NCBI GenBank assembly: GCA_009733745.1
Contig: WNWL01000004.1
Coordinates: 593,518-657,517 of the forward strand
From: Oceanobacillus sp. HTM 045
GTDB taxonomy: Bacteria; Pseudomonadota; Alphaproteobacteria; Rhodobacterales; Rhodobacteraceae
DNA length: 64,000 nt
Direction: 5' to 3'
Below are positions 17,201 to 26,610 of this stretch, piece by piece; the stretch's first letter is position 1; each line of letters opens with the position of its first letter. The notes under the pieces were generated by a model. It saw only the letters and a list, made by a program, of their open reading frames with translations. It was not told where the DNA came from and did no database searches. The translations under genes were made by a program, and so were the position numbers.

Positions 17201-19355
17201 AGCGCATGTAGAGCGAGCCGTCCTCCTTCACGCCGAGGCGGAAGTGACCGCCGTCGCCGTTGCCGGACTGGTCCTTCGACAGGAACACCTGGAAGTCGTC
17301 GAAATTGTCCGGACGGACCCAGAGCGCGACGGTGCCCTGCGTCACCTGCCAGTCCGGGTCATGCTCGATGAAGGCGAAGTCGTTCTTGCCGTCGAAGGAG
17401 AGCGCGGAGAAGGGCGTGCCGTCCGGCCCGTCCACCAGCCCGTCGAGCCGCAGCACCGACTGGTTCTCGTAGAGGGTATAGGCGCGCGCGGCGACGCCGC
17501 CGTCGCGGCCGTTGGCGAAGCTGCCGGCCTGGCCGGTGCCGGTCTCGTCGGCGAAGCTCCAGTAGGCCAGCGCGCCGGGCAGGCCGTCGGGGGCCTCCGC
17601 CTCCGGCGGGCCGAGCACGTCGTCGCCATCGGTGCCGGTGACGGTGACGCCGACGGCATCGACGAAGCCGAGCTGCCCGAAGGGCTCGCGGGTCGGCTCC
17701 ATCTCCGCGCCGGAGGACGGGTCGCCGAAGGTGACCTCGTCCAGCCACGGGTTGTCGGAATGGTCTTCCGGCCGCCCCGTCACCGCGCCGCGCGAGCCGT
17801 AGGGGTTGCGCGTGTCGTAGCCGTAGACGGTCTGGCCGTTGACCTGGGTGACCTTGGTGTCGCCCACCGGCACGATGGCCTCGTTGACGTCGTCGATGCC
17901 CTCGACGATGCCGTAGGTGACGTTGGTGTTGGTCACCACGTCGTCGGCCTCGACACGGTCGCCGTGGACGACCACGAGGCCGAGCAGGTCCTCGTTATGG
18001 GCGCCGCCGCCGCCATGCTGGTTCGAGATCACCGTGATGATGCTCTCGATGTCGCCGTCGCCATCGGTGTCGCGGTAGTCGAAATAGAGGTTGGCGGTGT
18101 GGCCGATGATGGCGATGTGGTCCTCGCCCTTCACGTAGTCGCCGATGATGTCGATGCCGAAGCTGTCGACCCAGTGATCGTGCAGCTCGTCGTTCTCGCC
18201 CGCGACGCCGGCCCAGTTGATGCTCCCGTCGGAACGGACGTGCTTCTGGATGATGTCGAGCTTGGCGTTGATCTGCGGCGAGATCAGGAAGGTGTCGCGC
18301 CCGGCGCCGCCGAAGGCGACGTCGTCGCCGACGAGTTCCTGGTCCTCGTAGCCCTTCAGCTTCTGGCGCGCGGCGTTGACCTCGCCGTCCGGGTCGCCGC
18401 GGGTCGGGCGGCCGACCGCGAGCTGGCCGATGCGCTGCTCGCCCGAGTCGGAGCGCAGCACGATCAGGTCGTCGCCGTCGCCACCCATCAGCAGGTCGGA
18501 GCCGCGCCCGCCGTCGAGATAGTCGTTGCCCGCGCCGCCGCCGAGGCTGTCGTCGCCGTAGCCGCCGTAGATCAGGTCGTCTCCGTCGCCGCCGTCGAGG
18601 CTGTCGTCGCCGCCGGCGCCCTCCATCACGTCGGTCCCGTCGGTGCCGGTCTCGACCATGTCCTCGCCGAGGCTTTCCTCGATCAGGTAGGAGGGGTGGT
18701 AGGCGTCGACCGGCGCGATCTCGGTGCCGGCGGGCGGCGAGGTGAAGTCGGCGGGCGACTGGTAGAGCGCGCTCTGGTCCACCGGCAGGCCGTCGACCAG
18801 AAGCGCCAGAGACTGCCCGCCGCCGCCGTCGTAATAGAGCATGTCGATCTTGTAGAGCCCGCCGTCGAACTCGGCGACGCGCCCGGTCTCGGCGGTGCCG
18901 CGCCCGTTCAGGTACTCGGTGAAGTCGACCCCGCCGATGGTCAGGCGGAACCCGTCGTCGGAGGCGACGGAAAGCTCGTGCGTTCCGGGCGGGATGTAGA
19001 TGAAGCCCGAGAGCGAGAAGCCGATGCTGGACCCGCCCATCACGAAATCGGTGCCGGTGCCCGCGAGCGATGCGGCGTCCTCGTCGAGGAAGCCGGTCAG
19101 CGAGCGGTCGGACGAGGTGCCGCGGTAGCTGATCTCGGTGGCGGTGAAGGTCATCGACGGCTGCAGGCCGGCGGTGAGCAGGTCCTGGAGCCGGGTGATC
19201 GACCAGATCTTGGCCTCGCTGGTGCCGAGGTAGATCTGGCCGGACAGGCCGGTGCCGGTGAGCGGCACGCCGGTAATGGACGACATCGCCACGTCCGGCG
19301 TCATGCCGGCAGGCGTATCCGCGGTGGTCGGATCGAAAAGCGGGCTATAGGCCAC
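14226..19355 (-). CDS. Giant RTX protein with PA14-like and two LamG-like domains
   Basis: A 1709-residue very acidic protein, started at GTG 19355 behind AGGGAG (sequence MAYSPLFDPTT). Approximate order: PA14/GLEYA-like domain (35-200), RTX block 1 (238-300), long unit A (286-545), LamG-like domain 1 (588-842), RTX block 2 (872-932), unit B (928-1188), LamG-like domain 2 (1198-1385), RTX block 3 (1398-1638), C-terminal tail (1638-1709). RTX nonapeptides of type GGDGDDLIYGG bind calcium. There is no Sec signal, and the tail resembles a C-terminal type I secretion signal. Units A and B are diverged copies, sharing WAGVAGEN, HDHWVD and EDLLG plus VVHGD. No type I exporter lies in the window. 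Probably an extracellular adhesin or matrix protein; exact role unknown. Confidence 0.88.
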   Translation of the reverse strand: MAYSPLFDPTTADTPAGMTPDVAMSSITGVPLTGTGLSGQIYLGTSEAKIWSITRLQDLLTAGLQPSMTFTATEISYRGTSSDRSLTGFLDEDAASLAGTGTDFVMGGSSIGFSLSGFIYIPPGTHELSVASDDGFRLTIGGVDFTEYLNGRGTAETGRVAEFDGGLYKIDMLYYDGGGGQSLALLVDGLPVDQSALYQSPADFTSPPAGTEIAPVDAYHPSYLIEESLGEDMVETGTDGTDVMEGAGGDDSLDGGDGDDLIYGGYGDDSLGGGAGNDYLDGGRGSDLLMGGDGDDLIVLRSDSGEQRIGQLAVGRPTRGDPDGEVNAARQKLKGYEDQELVGDDVAFGGAGRDTFLISPQINAKLDIIQKHVRSDGSINWAGVAGENDELHDHWVDSFGIDIIGDYVKGEDHIAIIGHTANLYFDYRDTDGDGDIESIITVISNQHGGGGAHNEDLLGLVVVHGDRVEADDVVTNTNVTYGIVEGIDDVNEAIVPVGDTKVTQVNGQTVYGYDTRNPYGSRGAVTGRPEDHSDNPWLDEVTFGDPSSGAEMEPTREPFGQLGFVDAVGVTVTGTDGDDVLGPPEAEAPDGLPGALAYWSFADETGTGQAGSFANGRDGGVAARAYTLYENQSVLRLDGLVDGPDGTPFSALSFDGKNDFAFIEHDPDWQVTQGTVALWVRPDNFDDFQVFLSKDQSGNGDGGHFRLGVKEDGSLYMRFATGDSGSNRAWKSPAGTLVAGEWAHVAVSFTEDGVTVFVDGEPLPDFLWVRVEGNVDQPGLYKEAYLLQNAEPWVLGADTGDRTLNDTAAEFATGNAKLDDAFTGDIAGFGIWGGYDLEDALTEAQVEELMANGPGTALTAPAGPLPMVASDDSIDGGAGNDDIDGGAGDDRIAGGAGNDSINGGYGDDSIDGGDGDDIIDGGRGSDLIIGGAGNDILISRSDAGEQRAGQLVLGEPSRDYPDPSISEEYLKLYDWVDQPLTADDILVGGTGNDIFYFQPLINAKKDIILRHIEDDRTIDWAGVAGENNRIHDHWVDQLGIEIIADYNADEDTIVVIGHTATIQRVEYQAVDTDGDGVNDDVVSVIHVLSQQGNNGGAHDEDLLGYIVVHGDLVDEDAIQTNPMGVTTGIVESVDDLQEALAPSGETKISYAPDGTEIFGYDTRDIDGDPMGSDPESYSSNPYLDQVTFAKSGDAAGPLAVVFEAAGGAFNGTAAAAIEVPHDPATEQAEGTWAFTFRANAPGVGNQALLSKDHTGYKDGGHLTFWIDDWEYLRVRIQGEDTSYELKYREPIVAGVDYHVALGFDADRITLYVNGEAVAFKDGFDTGMLGNTEDLVIGASSRDRWEDDDNLEWFFKGTISNIAVLDRAITPTEAVLLREAGYDPAAIEKEGGTGSAPGPIMGSASGEVIEGTDGDDEIMGLGGSDVMKGSLGADRMDGGEGQDCADYSASAEGVDVGIHRKGTGGLAEGDELTSVEHLIGSEMADMLVGSVNDVTIMGRGGDDFIYDYAGNGELHGGDGDDSIYGNAGDDHIYSGLGADLVSGGDGIDTADYSQSTAGVDIGIHRVGIGGDAEGDRLISIERLVGSDFGDLLVGSVIDVTIDGGDGDDMIWDYAGNGVLRGGAGSDFLHGDGGADLFTFDEIGFGSDIVHDFENGVDKFDFTGTGLSFADLTITSIANYAIIRHADDPTDQILVNNGAGLIGETDFIGLV

Positions 19356-20908
<1,553 letters not shown>

Positions 20909-20920
20909 AAGGCGCGCCTC

Positions 20921-21952
20921 TCAGGCGAACGCGATCTGCGCCTTCATCGCCTGCGCGCGGTCGCCGGCGAGGCGGAAGGCCTTCTCGGCATCGTCCAGCG
21001 GCATGGTGTGGGTGATGAGCGCGGAGGGGTCGATCAAGCCCTTGCGCATCAGTTCCACCGCCATCGGGAATTCCTCGTGGAAGCGGAAGGAGCCGCGCAG
21101 GTCGATCTCCTTCGCGGTCATGGCCTGCACCGGCAGGGTCATGTCGCCGCCGAGGCCAAGCTGGACGATGACGGCGCGGGGCCGGAGCGCGGGGATCGCC
21201 GCCGCCAGCGCCGCCGCCGCGCCGGAGCACTCGAAGAGGGCGTGGAAGCTGCCCTTGCCCGCGCTGTAGCCCGCGAGCGCGTCCGCCTCCTCCGCCACGT
21301 TGATCACCCGGTCGGCACCCGCGGCCTTTGCATGGGCCAGCGGGGCCGCGCCGAGGTCGGTCGCGACGATCTCCGCCGCGCCGGCGCGGCGCGCGGCCAT
21401 GATGGTCAGGCAGCCGATCGGGCCGCAGCCCGTCACCAGCACGCGCCGGCCCAGCAACTCGCCCGCCCGCCGCGTGCCGTGGAGGCATACGGAGAGCGGT
21501 TCGGCCATCGCCGCGAGGCCGGGGGAGAGGCCGTCGGCCTTCACGCATTGGCTCGCGTCCGCCACCAGTTCCTGCCGGAACGCGCCCTGGATATGCGGGA
21601 ACGGCATGGCGGAGCCGTAGAAGCGCATGTTCTCGCAATGGTTCCGCAGCCCCTCGCCGCAATAGGCACAGCGCCCGCAGGGCCGCGAGGGGGAGACGGC
21701 GACGAGGTCGCCCTCGGCAAGCCCGGTCACGCCCGCGCCAAGCTCGGCGACATGGCCGGAAACTTCGTGCCCGAGGATCATCGGTTCGCGCAGCCGAACG
21801 GTGCCGAAGCCGCCGTGGTTGAAATAGTGCAGGTCGGAGCCGCAGATGCCGCCCGCGGCGACGCGCACGCGCACCTCGCCCGGGCCGGGGCGCGCGGCCT
21901 CCCGCTCCTCGATCCGCAGGTCGCCTGCCGCATGGATCACGATGGCGCGCAT
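20921..21952 (-). CDS. idnD: L-idonate 5-dehydrogenase-like zinc alcohol dehydrogenase
   Basis: A 343-residue medium-chain dehydrogenase. The catalytic zinc ligands Cys37 (GGICGSD) and His62 (LGHEVSGH) are visible, as are the structural zinc cysteines 92, 95, 98 and 106 in CGRCAYCGEGLRNHC. A Rossmann loop VTGCGPIG binds NAD(P). Sequence style and the divergent gluconate 5-dehydrogenase-like gene point to L-idonate oxidation to 5-ketogluconate. Other polyol or sorbitol dehydrogenases share these motifs, so the exact sugar acid is uncertain. The start ATG at 21952 is separated from the divergent idnO by 130 bp. Confidence 0.82.
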   Translation of the reverse strand: MRAIVIHAAGDLRIEEREAARPGPGEVRVRVAAGGICGSDLHYFNHGGFGTVRLREPMILGHEVSGHVAELGAGVTGLAEGDLVAVSPSRPCGRCAYCGEGLRNHCENMRFYGSAMPFPHIQGAFRQELVADASQCVKADGLSPGLAAMAEPLSVCLHGTRRAGELLGRRVLVTGCGPIGCLTIMAARRAGAAEIVATDLGAAPLAHAKAAGADRVINVAEEADALAGYSAGKGSFHALFECSGAAAALAAAIPALRPRAVIVQLGLGGDMTLPVQAMTAKEIDLRGSFRFHEEFPMAVELMRKGLIDPSALITHTMPLDDAEKAFRLAGDRAQAMKAQIAFA

Positions 21953-22002
21953 GGTTTCCTCCCTGTTTCGCGGACCATCGCGCGGTACGGGCCGCCGGGC
22001 AA

Positions 22003-22038
22003 GCGTTGACACGCCGTGATTGCCGGGCGTTGACACGC
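22003..22038. promoter_or_regulatory. Direct repeat with TTGACA in the idnD-idnO spacer
   Basis: GCGTTGACACGC occurs at 22003-22014 and again at 22027-22038, 24 bp apart. Each copy contains a perfect -35 hexamer TTGACA on the plus strand. The second copy lies 45 bp before the idnO start. It could be a -35 element within an operator repeat; the matching -10 is weak. Confidence 0.45.
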
Positions 22039-22082
22039 GGGGCAGGGCGGGGGAGATCGGGGCAACCACAAGGGAGGCTGCC

Positions 22083-22847
22083 ATGAATTCGCTCTTCGAC
22101 CTCACCGGCGCGCGGGCGCTCGTCACCGGATCCAGCCAGGGAATCGGCTTCGCGCTGGCGCGCGGGCTGGCGCAGGCTGGCGCGGAGATCGTGCTGAACG
22201 GGCGCACCGTCCCGAAGCTGGAGGCGGCGGCGGAGACGCTGCGGAGTGAGGGGGCGAACGTGCACGTCCTGCCCTTCGACACCACCGACCATGGCGCCGT
22301 GCGCGCGGCGGTAGACGGGTTCGAGGAGGGAACGGGGCAGATCGACATCCTCGTCAACAATGCCGGCATGACCTACCGCACGCCGCTGGAGGATTTCCCG
22401 CCGGAGCAGTTCGAGAAGGTGATGGCGACCAATGTCTCGGGCGTCTTCAACACTGGCCAGGCGGTCGCGCGGCACATGATCGGCCGCGGGGCGGGCAAGA
22501 TCGTCAACATCTGCTCGGTGCAGACCGCGCTCGCCCGGCCCGGCATCGCGCCGTACATGGCTTCCAAGGGCGCGGTCGCGAACCTGACCAAGGGGATGTG
22601 CACCGACTGGGCGCCGAAGGGCCTGCAGGTGAACGGGCTCGCGCCGGGCTATTTCCAGACCGAGCTGACTGACGCGCTGGTGAAGGACGCGGAGTTCACC
22701 GCCTGGCTCTCGAAGCGCACCCCGGCGGGGCGCTGGGGCAAGGTGGAGGAGCTGGTCGGCGCCTGCGTCTTCCTCTGCTCGCCCGGGGCGGGTTTCGTGA
22801 ACGGGCACATCCTGTTCGTGGATGGCGGGATCACCGCTTGCCTCTGA
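22083..22847 (+). CDS. idnO: Gluconate 5-dehydrogenase-like SDR
   Basis: A 254-residue classical short-chain dehydrogenase, the exact length of IdnO. The cofactor loop TGSSQGIG (15-22), NNAG (92-95) and the catalytic residues Ser145, Tyr158 and Lys162 are all present. IdnO reduces 5-keto-D-gluconate to D-gluconate, so with IdnD it would turn L-idonate into gluconate. The start follows AGGGAGGCTGCC. No gluconate kinase, transporter or idnR gene is adjacent, so the module is limited to the two oxidoreductases. Confidence 0.82.
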   Translation: MNSLFDLTGARALVTGSSQGIGFALARGLAQAGAEIVLNGRTVPKLEAAAETLRSEGANVHVLPFDTTDHGAVRAAVDGFEEGTGQIDILVNNAGMTYRTPLEDFPPEQFEKVMATNVSGVFNTGQAVARHMIGRGAGKIVNICSVQTALARPGIAPYMASKGAVANLTKGMCTDWAPKGLQVNGLAPGYFQTELTDALVKDAEFTAWLSKRTPAGRWGKVEELVGACVFLCSPGAGFVNGHILFVDGGITACL

Positions 22848-22869
22848 GCGGGGCGCGATGGGGCAGGCG

Positions 22870-22898
22870 AAAAAGAAGGTCGCGCCGGGGCGCGACCT
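22870..22898 (-). terminator. Intrinsic terminator after mtkB
   Basis: On the minus strand AGGTCGCGCC / GGCGCGACCT forms a perfect 10-bp stem with a 2-nt spacer, followed by TTCTTTTT. It lies 63 bp past the mtkB stop codon and ends the sga-mtkA-mtkB unit. Confidence 0.85.
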
Positions 22899-22960
22899 GG
22901 AGTTCATGGCCGTCACCGGGGAGGACAACGGGCCATGTGAGGAGAGAGAGGGAGAGGGGG

Positions 22961-23860
22961 TCAGGCGGTCTCCTTCTGCCGTTCGAGCAGGGCGGCGACC
23001 GTCTCTCCCATCGCCGAGGGGTTCGGGGCGACCCGGATCCCCGCGGCGGAAAGGATCTCCACCTTCTCGTGCGCGCTCTCGCCGAAGGCGGAGATGATCG
23101 CGCCCGCGTGGCCCATCTTGCGGCCCTTGGGCGCCGAAAGGCCGGCGACATAGGCCGCGACCGGCTTCTTCATGTGGTCGCGCGCGAAGGCGGCGGCCTC
23201 GGCTTCCTGCGGGCCGCCGATCTCGCCGATCATCATCACCGCGTCGGTCTCGGGGTCGGCCTCGAACAGTTCCAGGACGTCGCGGAACGAGGAGCCGTTG
23301 ATCGGGTCGCCGCCGATGCCGACGGAGGTGGAAACGCCGATGCCCAGCGCCTGCATCTGGCTCGCCGCCTCGTAGCCGAGCGTGCCCGAGCGGCTGACCA
23401 CGCCGACCCGGCCGGGCCGGTAGATATGCGGCGGCATGATCCCCATGAACGCCTTGCCGGGCGAGATGATGCCCGCACAGTTCGGGCCGACCAGGCGCAT
23501 CTTGCGTGAGGCGGGGTATCGGCGCAGGAACCGCTTCACCTTCATCATGTCCTGCGCCGGGATGCCGTCGGTGACGCAGACGGCGAGGCGGATGCCGGCA
23601 TCCGCCGCCTCCATGATCGCGTCGGCCGCGAAGGGGGGCGGGACGAAGACGAGGCTCGCCTCCGCGCCGGTCGCAACCACCGCCTCGCGGACGGTGTTGT
23701 AGACCGGCAGGCCGAGCACGCTCTCGCCGCCCTTGCCGGGGGTGACGCCGGCGACGACGCGGGTGCCGTGCTCGATCATCTCCTCGGTGTGGAACTTGCC
23801 GATCCGGCCGGACATGCCCTGGACGATGACGCGGGTGTTCTGGTGAACGAGAATTGCCAT
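22961..23860 (-). CDS. mtkB: Malate-CoA ligase (malate thiokinase) alpha subunit
   Basis: A 299-residue CoA-binding and ligase-alpha protein, homologous to SucD. The phosphohistidine is His251 in [12 protein letters not shown], and the CoA domain starts at [17 protein letters not shown]. It differs from typical SucD in PPPFAAD and [10 protein letters not shown]. Those features, and the adjacent serine-glyoxylate aminotransferase gene, point to malyl-CoA synthesis (malate + CoA + ATP) and not the TCA-cycle enzyme. It is translated 11 bp after mtkA. The reaction feeds malyl-CoA lyase, giving acetyl-CoA and glyoxylate in the serine cycle; the lyase is not in this window. Confidence 0.88.
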   Translation of the reverse strand: MAILVHQNTRVIVQGMSGRIGKFHTEEMIEHGTRVVAGVTPGKGGESVLGLPVYNTVREAVVATGAEASLVFVPPPFAADAIMEAADAGIRLAVCVTDGIPAQDMMKVKRFLRRYPASRKMRLVGPNCAGIISPGKAFMGIMPPHIYRPGRVGVVSRSGTLGYEAASQMQALGIGVSTSVGIGGDPINGSSFRDVLELFEADPETDAVMMIGEIGGPQEAEAAAFARDHMKKPVAAYVAGLSAPKGRKMGHAGAIISAFGESAHEKVEILSAAGIRVAPNPSAMGETVAALLERQKETA

Positions 23861-23871
23861 TCTGCCCTCCC

Positions 23872-25044
23872 TCAGGCGGCGAGCTTCGGACGCGCGGCGA
23901 CGGCGTGCTCGGCGGCGTCGGCCAGCGTGTCGGCGGCGATGATGGGGAGGCCGGACTCCTCCAGTATTTTCCGGCCGGCCTCGACATTGGTGCCGGCGAG
24001 GCGAACCACGACGGGCAGGGTCAGCCCCTCGTTGCGATAGGCCTGCACCACGCCCTCGGCCACCCAGTCGCAGCGGTTGATGCCCGCGAAGATGTTCACG
24101 AGGATCACGCTGACATTGGTGTCGGTCAGCACCGTGCGGAACGCGGTCGCGACCCGCTCGGGGCTGGCCCCGCCGCCGATGTCGAGGAAGTTCGCCGGCT
24201 CGCCGCCGGAGAGGTGGATCATGTCCATCGTCGCCATGGCGAGACCGGCGCCGTTGATGATGCAGCCGATGTCGCCGGTCAGCCCGACATAGGCGAGCCC
24301 GTTGTCGGCGGCGGAGCTTTCGCGCGCGTCCTCCTGGCTCGGGTCGCGGAGCTGGGCGATCTCCGGGCGGCGGTAGAGCGCGTTGGTGTCGAAGCTCATC
24401 TTCGCGTCGAGCGCCACCAGTTCGCCGGTGCGGGTGACGACCAGCGGGTTGATCTCCACCATCATCGCGTCGTGGTCGCGGTAGGCGCGGTAGCAGGCCC
24501 GCAGCACCTTGACCATCTGCGCCACCTGCCCGCCCTTCAGGCCGAGCGAGAAGGCCAGTTCGCGGGCCTGGAACTCGGCGAGGCCGACGGCGGGGTCGAT
24601 CACCATGCGGTGCAGGCTGTCGGGGTCCTCGACGGCGAGGTCCTCGATCTCCATGCCGCCATGGGAGGAGGCGACGATCATGATACGCTCGGTCTTCCGG
24701 TCGAGCACGAAGCCGAGATAGAGCTCCTGCGCGATGTCGGACGCGCCCTCGACCCAGACGCGGTAGACGCCCTTGCCCGGTTCGCCGGTCTGTTTGGTGA
24801 CGAGCTGGCGGCCGAACAGGGTGGCGGCGAAGCTGCGCACCTCCTCCTCGGAGCGGCAGAGCTTCACCCCGCCGACCTCGCCGCGGCCGCCGGAATGGAT
24901 CTGGGCCTTGACCACCCAGGCGTCGCCGCCGAGTTCGCGGGCCCGGTAGCCGGCCTGTTCGGGCGAGTAGGCGAGGCCGCCGCGGGGGACCGGCACGCCG
25001 AAGCCGGCGAGGATCTCCTTGGCCTGGTATTCGTGAATGTCCAT
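23872..25044 (-). CDS. mtkA: Malate-CoA ligase beta subunit
   Basis: A 390-residue ATP-grasp ligase beta subunit, started at ATG 25044 ([20 protein letters not shown]). The C-terminal domain contains [16 protein letters not shown]. SucC has VNIFGGIVRCD at this place, so the change is typical of MtkA. ATP-grasp residues lie in the first 240 positions, including EINPLVVT. With MtkB it makes malyl-CoA in the cytosol. It lies 192 bp downstream of sga on the same strand, with a strong hairpin in the gap that may tune expression. Confidence 0.88.
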   Translation of the reverse strand: MDIHEYQAKEILAGFGVPVPRGGLAYSPEQAGYRARELGGDAWVVKAQIHSGGRGEVGGVKLCRSEEEVRSFAATLFGRQLVTKQTGEPGKGVYRVWVEGASDIAQELYLGFVLDRKTERIMIVASSHGGMEIEDLAVEDPDSLHRMVIDPAVGLAEFQARELAFSLGLKGGQVAQMVKVLRACYRAYRDHDAMMVEINPLVVTRTGELVALDAKMSFDTNALYRRPEIAQLRDPSQEDARESSAADNGLAYVGLTGDIGCIINGAGLAMATMDMIHLSGGEPANFLDIGGGASPERVATAFRTVLTDTNVSVILVNIFAGINRCDWVAEGVVQAYRNEGLTLPVVVRLAGTNVEAGRKILEESGLPIIAADTLADAAEHAVAARPKLAA

Positions 25045-25125
25045 CTGCTTCCTCCCATTGTTCCGGTGCGGACGGCACGGTCCGGCCGGTCCCCGGACGC
25101 GCTGCGCCGGGGCGTCTGCAAGAGG

Positions 25126-25147
25126 CGCCGCCCCCGGGGGGGCGGCG
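25126..25147 (-). terminator. Hairpin between sga and mtkA
   Basis: CGCCGCCCC / GGGGCGGCG, 9-bp perfect stem with a 4-nt loop in the 192-bp gap. There is no T-run, so partial termination or mRNA protection between the sga and mtkA cistrons is more likely than full termination. Confidence 0.45.
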
Positions 25148-25236
25148 AGTTTCGGGGACACCTACTCTCGGGCTACCTTGTCCGGCACCGCGGGAGCGCC
25201 ACGCGGGTTCCCGCAGGCGGGACGCCGTTCGCGGCC

Positions 25237-26439
25237 CTACTCGGCCGCGATGCGCTTGGCGTCGGCGGCGCCTTCCTGCGCCGCGTACCACTCCTGCGCC
25301 GCGGCAACGCCGCGCCCGAACTCCACGTTCATGCCGGCGGCGGCGAGCGACAGCTCGGCCAGCGACAGGGCCGTGAGGCACATGCCCGCGTTCAGGTCGC
25401 CGAGATGGCCGATGCGAAACACCTTGCCGGCAAGCTGCGACAGGCCGGAGCCGAAGGAGATGTTGTAGCGCTCGTAGCCGAACCGGATCACGTCGCGCGC
25501 GTCGATCGTCTGCGGCACGCGGATCGCGGAGACGGTATCGGAGTGGAACTCCGGCCGCGCCGCGACCAGTTCCAGGCCCATCGCGTTCACGCCGCGGCGC
25601 ACGCCCTCCGCCAGGCGGCGGTGCCGGGCGATGATGTTGTCGAGCCCCTCGGCCTCGATCCGCTTCAGCGAGGCGCGCAGGCCATGGAAGAGCTGCGTCG
25701 GCGGCGTGTAGGGGAAGTAGCCGTCGGCGTTCAGCTTCAGCATGTCGCCGATCTCGAAGTACGCCCGGCGCATGGTCGCGGTCTTCGATGCCTCCAGCGC
25801 CTTCTGGCTGATGCCGAGGATGCCGAGACCGGCGGGCAGCATCAGGCCCTTCTGCGAGCCGGTGACCGCGAGGTCGACGCCCCATTCGTCCATCTCGAAC
25901 TCGATCGAGCCGATCGAGGAGACGCCGTCGACGAAGAGCATCGCCTTGTGGCCGCAGGCGTCCAGCGCGGCGCGCACGCCCGGCACGTCGGAGGTGACGC
26001 CGGTGGCGGTCTCGTTATGGGTGGCGAACACCGCCCTGATCTCGCCGGCCGTGTCGGCCTCGAGGCGGCGGGAATATTCCTCCACCGGGACGCCCTCGCC
26101 CCAGGGCACGTCGATCACCTCGACGTCGAGGCCGAGGCGCTCCGCCATCTCGACCCAGAGCATCGAGAACTGGCCGAAGCGCGACATCAGGACCTTGTCG
26201 CCGGGGTTCAGGGTGTTGGTGATCGCGGCTTCCCAGGCGGCGGTGCCAGAGCCGGGGAAGATGATGACCTCGCCCGTGGTGGTCTTCAGCACCTTCTTCA
26301 GCCCGGTGAACAGGCCGAGCGTCAGGTCGCCGAAATCCGGGGCGCGCATGTCCTGCATGGGGACATTCATCGACTGGCGGACATCCTCCGGGACATTCGT
26401 CGGGCCGGGGATGAATAGATGTGTCGTGCCGTTTCGCAT
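25237..26439 (-). CDS. sga: Serine-glyoxylate aminotransferase (class V)
   Basis: A 400-residue class V aminotransferase. The PLP lysine is Lys197 in AVTGSQKGLMLPAG, with the cofactor aspartate in MLFVDGVSSIG (Asp171). The N-terminus MRNGTTHLFIPGPTNVPE is typical of bacterial serine-glyoxylate aminotransferases, which move the amino group of serine to glyoxylate, giving hydroxypyruvate and glycine. Aspartate-glyoxylate aminotransferase (BhcA) is a close homologue and cannot be excluded, but linkage to mtkAB favours the serine cycle. The start ATG at 26439 gives the family beginning; an upstream in-frame ATG at 26499 adds 20 atypical residues. Confidence 0.88.
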   Translation of the reverse strand: MRNGTTHLFIPGPTNVPEDVRQSMNVPMQDMRAPDFGDLTLGLFTGLKKVLKTTTGEVIIFPGSGTAAWEAAITNTLNPGDKVLMSRFGQFSMLWVEMAERLGLDVEVIDVPWGEGVPVEEYSRRLEADTAGEIRAVFATHNETATGVTSDVPGVRAALDACGHKAMLFVDGVSSIGSIEFEMDEWGVDLAVTGSQKGLMLPAGLGILGISQKALEASKTATMRRAYFEIGDMLKLNADGYFPYTPPTQLFHGLRASLKRIEAEGLDNIIARHRRLAEGVRRGVNAMGLELVAARPEFHSDTVSAIRVPQTIDARDVIRFGYERYNISFGSGLSQLAGKVFRIGHLGDLNAGMCLTALSLAELSLAAAGMNVEFGRGVAAAQEWYAAQEGAADAKRIAAE

Positions 26440-26551
26440 GGGGCCTCTCCCTTCCTCGTCGCGTGTGCCGTCCGCGTTCTGTGGGAGGCGGAATACCAAT
26501 GTAGGATCAGGGGTTGAACGTTTTCCGGGTCGCGCTGTAAATGCGAATGTT

Positions 26552-26571
26552 CACAAGATTACGGATTTGTG
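26552..26571. promoter_or_regulatory. Candidate operator between sga and the ScfR regulator
   Basis: CACAA - 10 nt - TTGTG lies in a locally A+T-rich stretch (26535-26590) of the 171-bp divergent spacer. Nearby TGTAAATG and TGTAAATT copies add further partial symmetry. PccR-type regulators are known to bind paired TTTGCAAA-like boxes; this site is only loosely similar, so it is a candidate. Confidence 0.4.
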
Positions 26572-26610
26572 TAATTGTAAATTCCACAGATCGGAAAGGC
26601 ACAGAGGGCC

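Noticed and set aside
22961..25044. Succinyl-CoA synthetase SucCD
   Set aside because: [15 protein letters not shown] in the beta subunit, the alpha-subunit motif variants, and linkage to sga favour malate-CoA ligase. TCA-cycle neighbours are absent.
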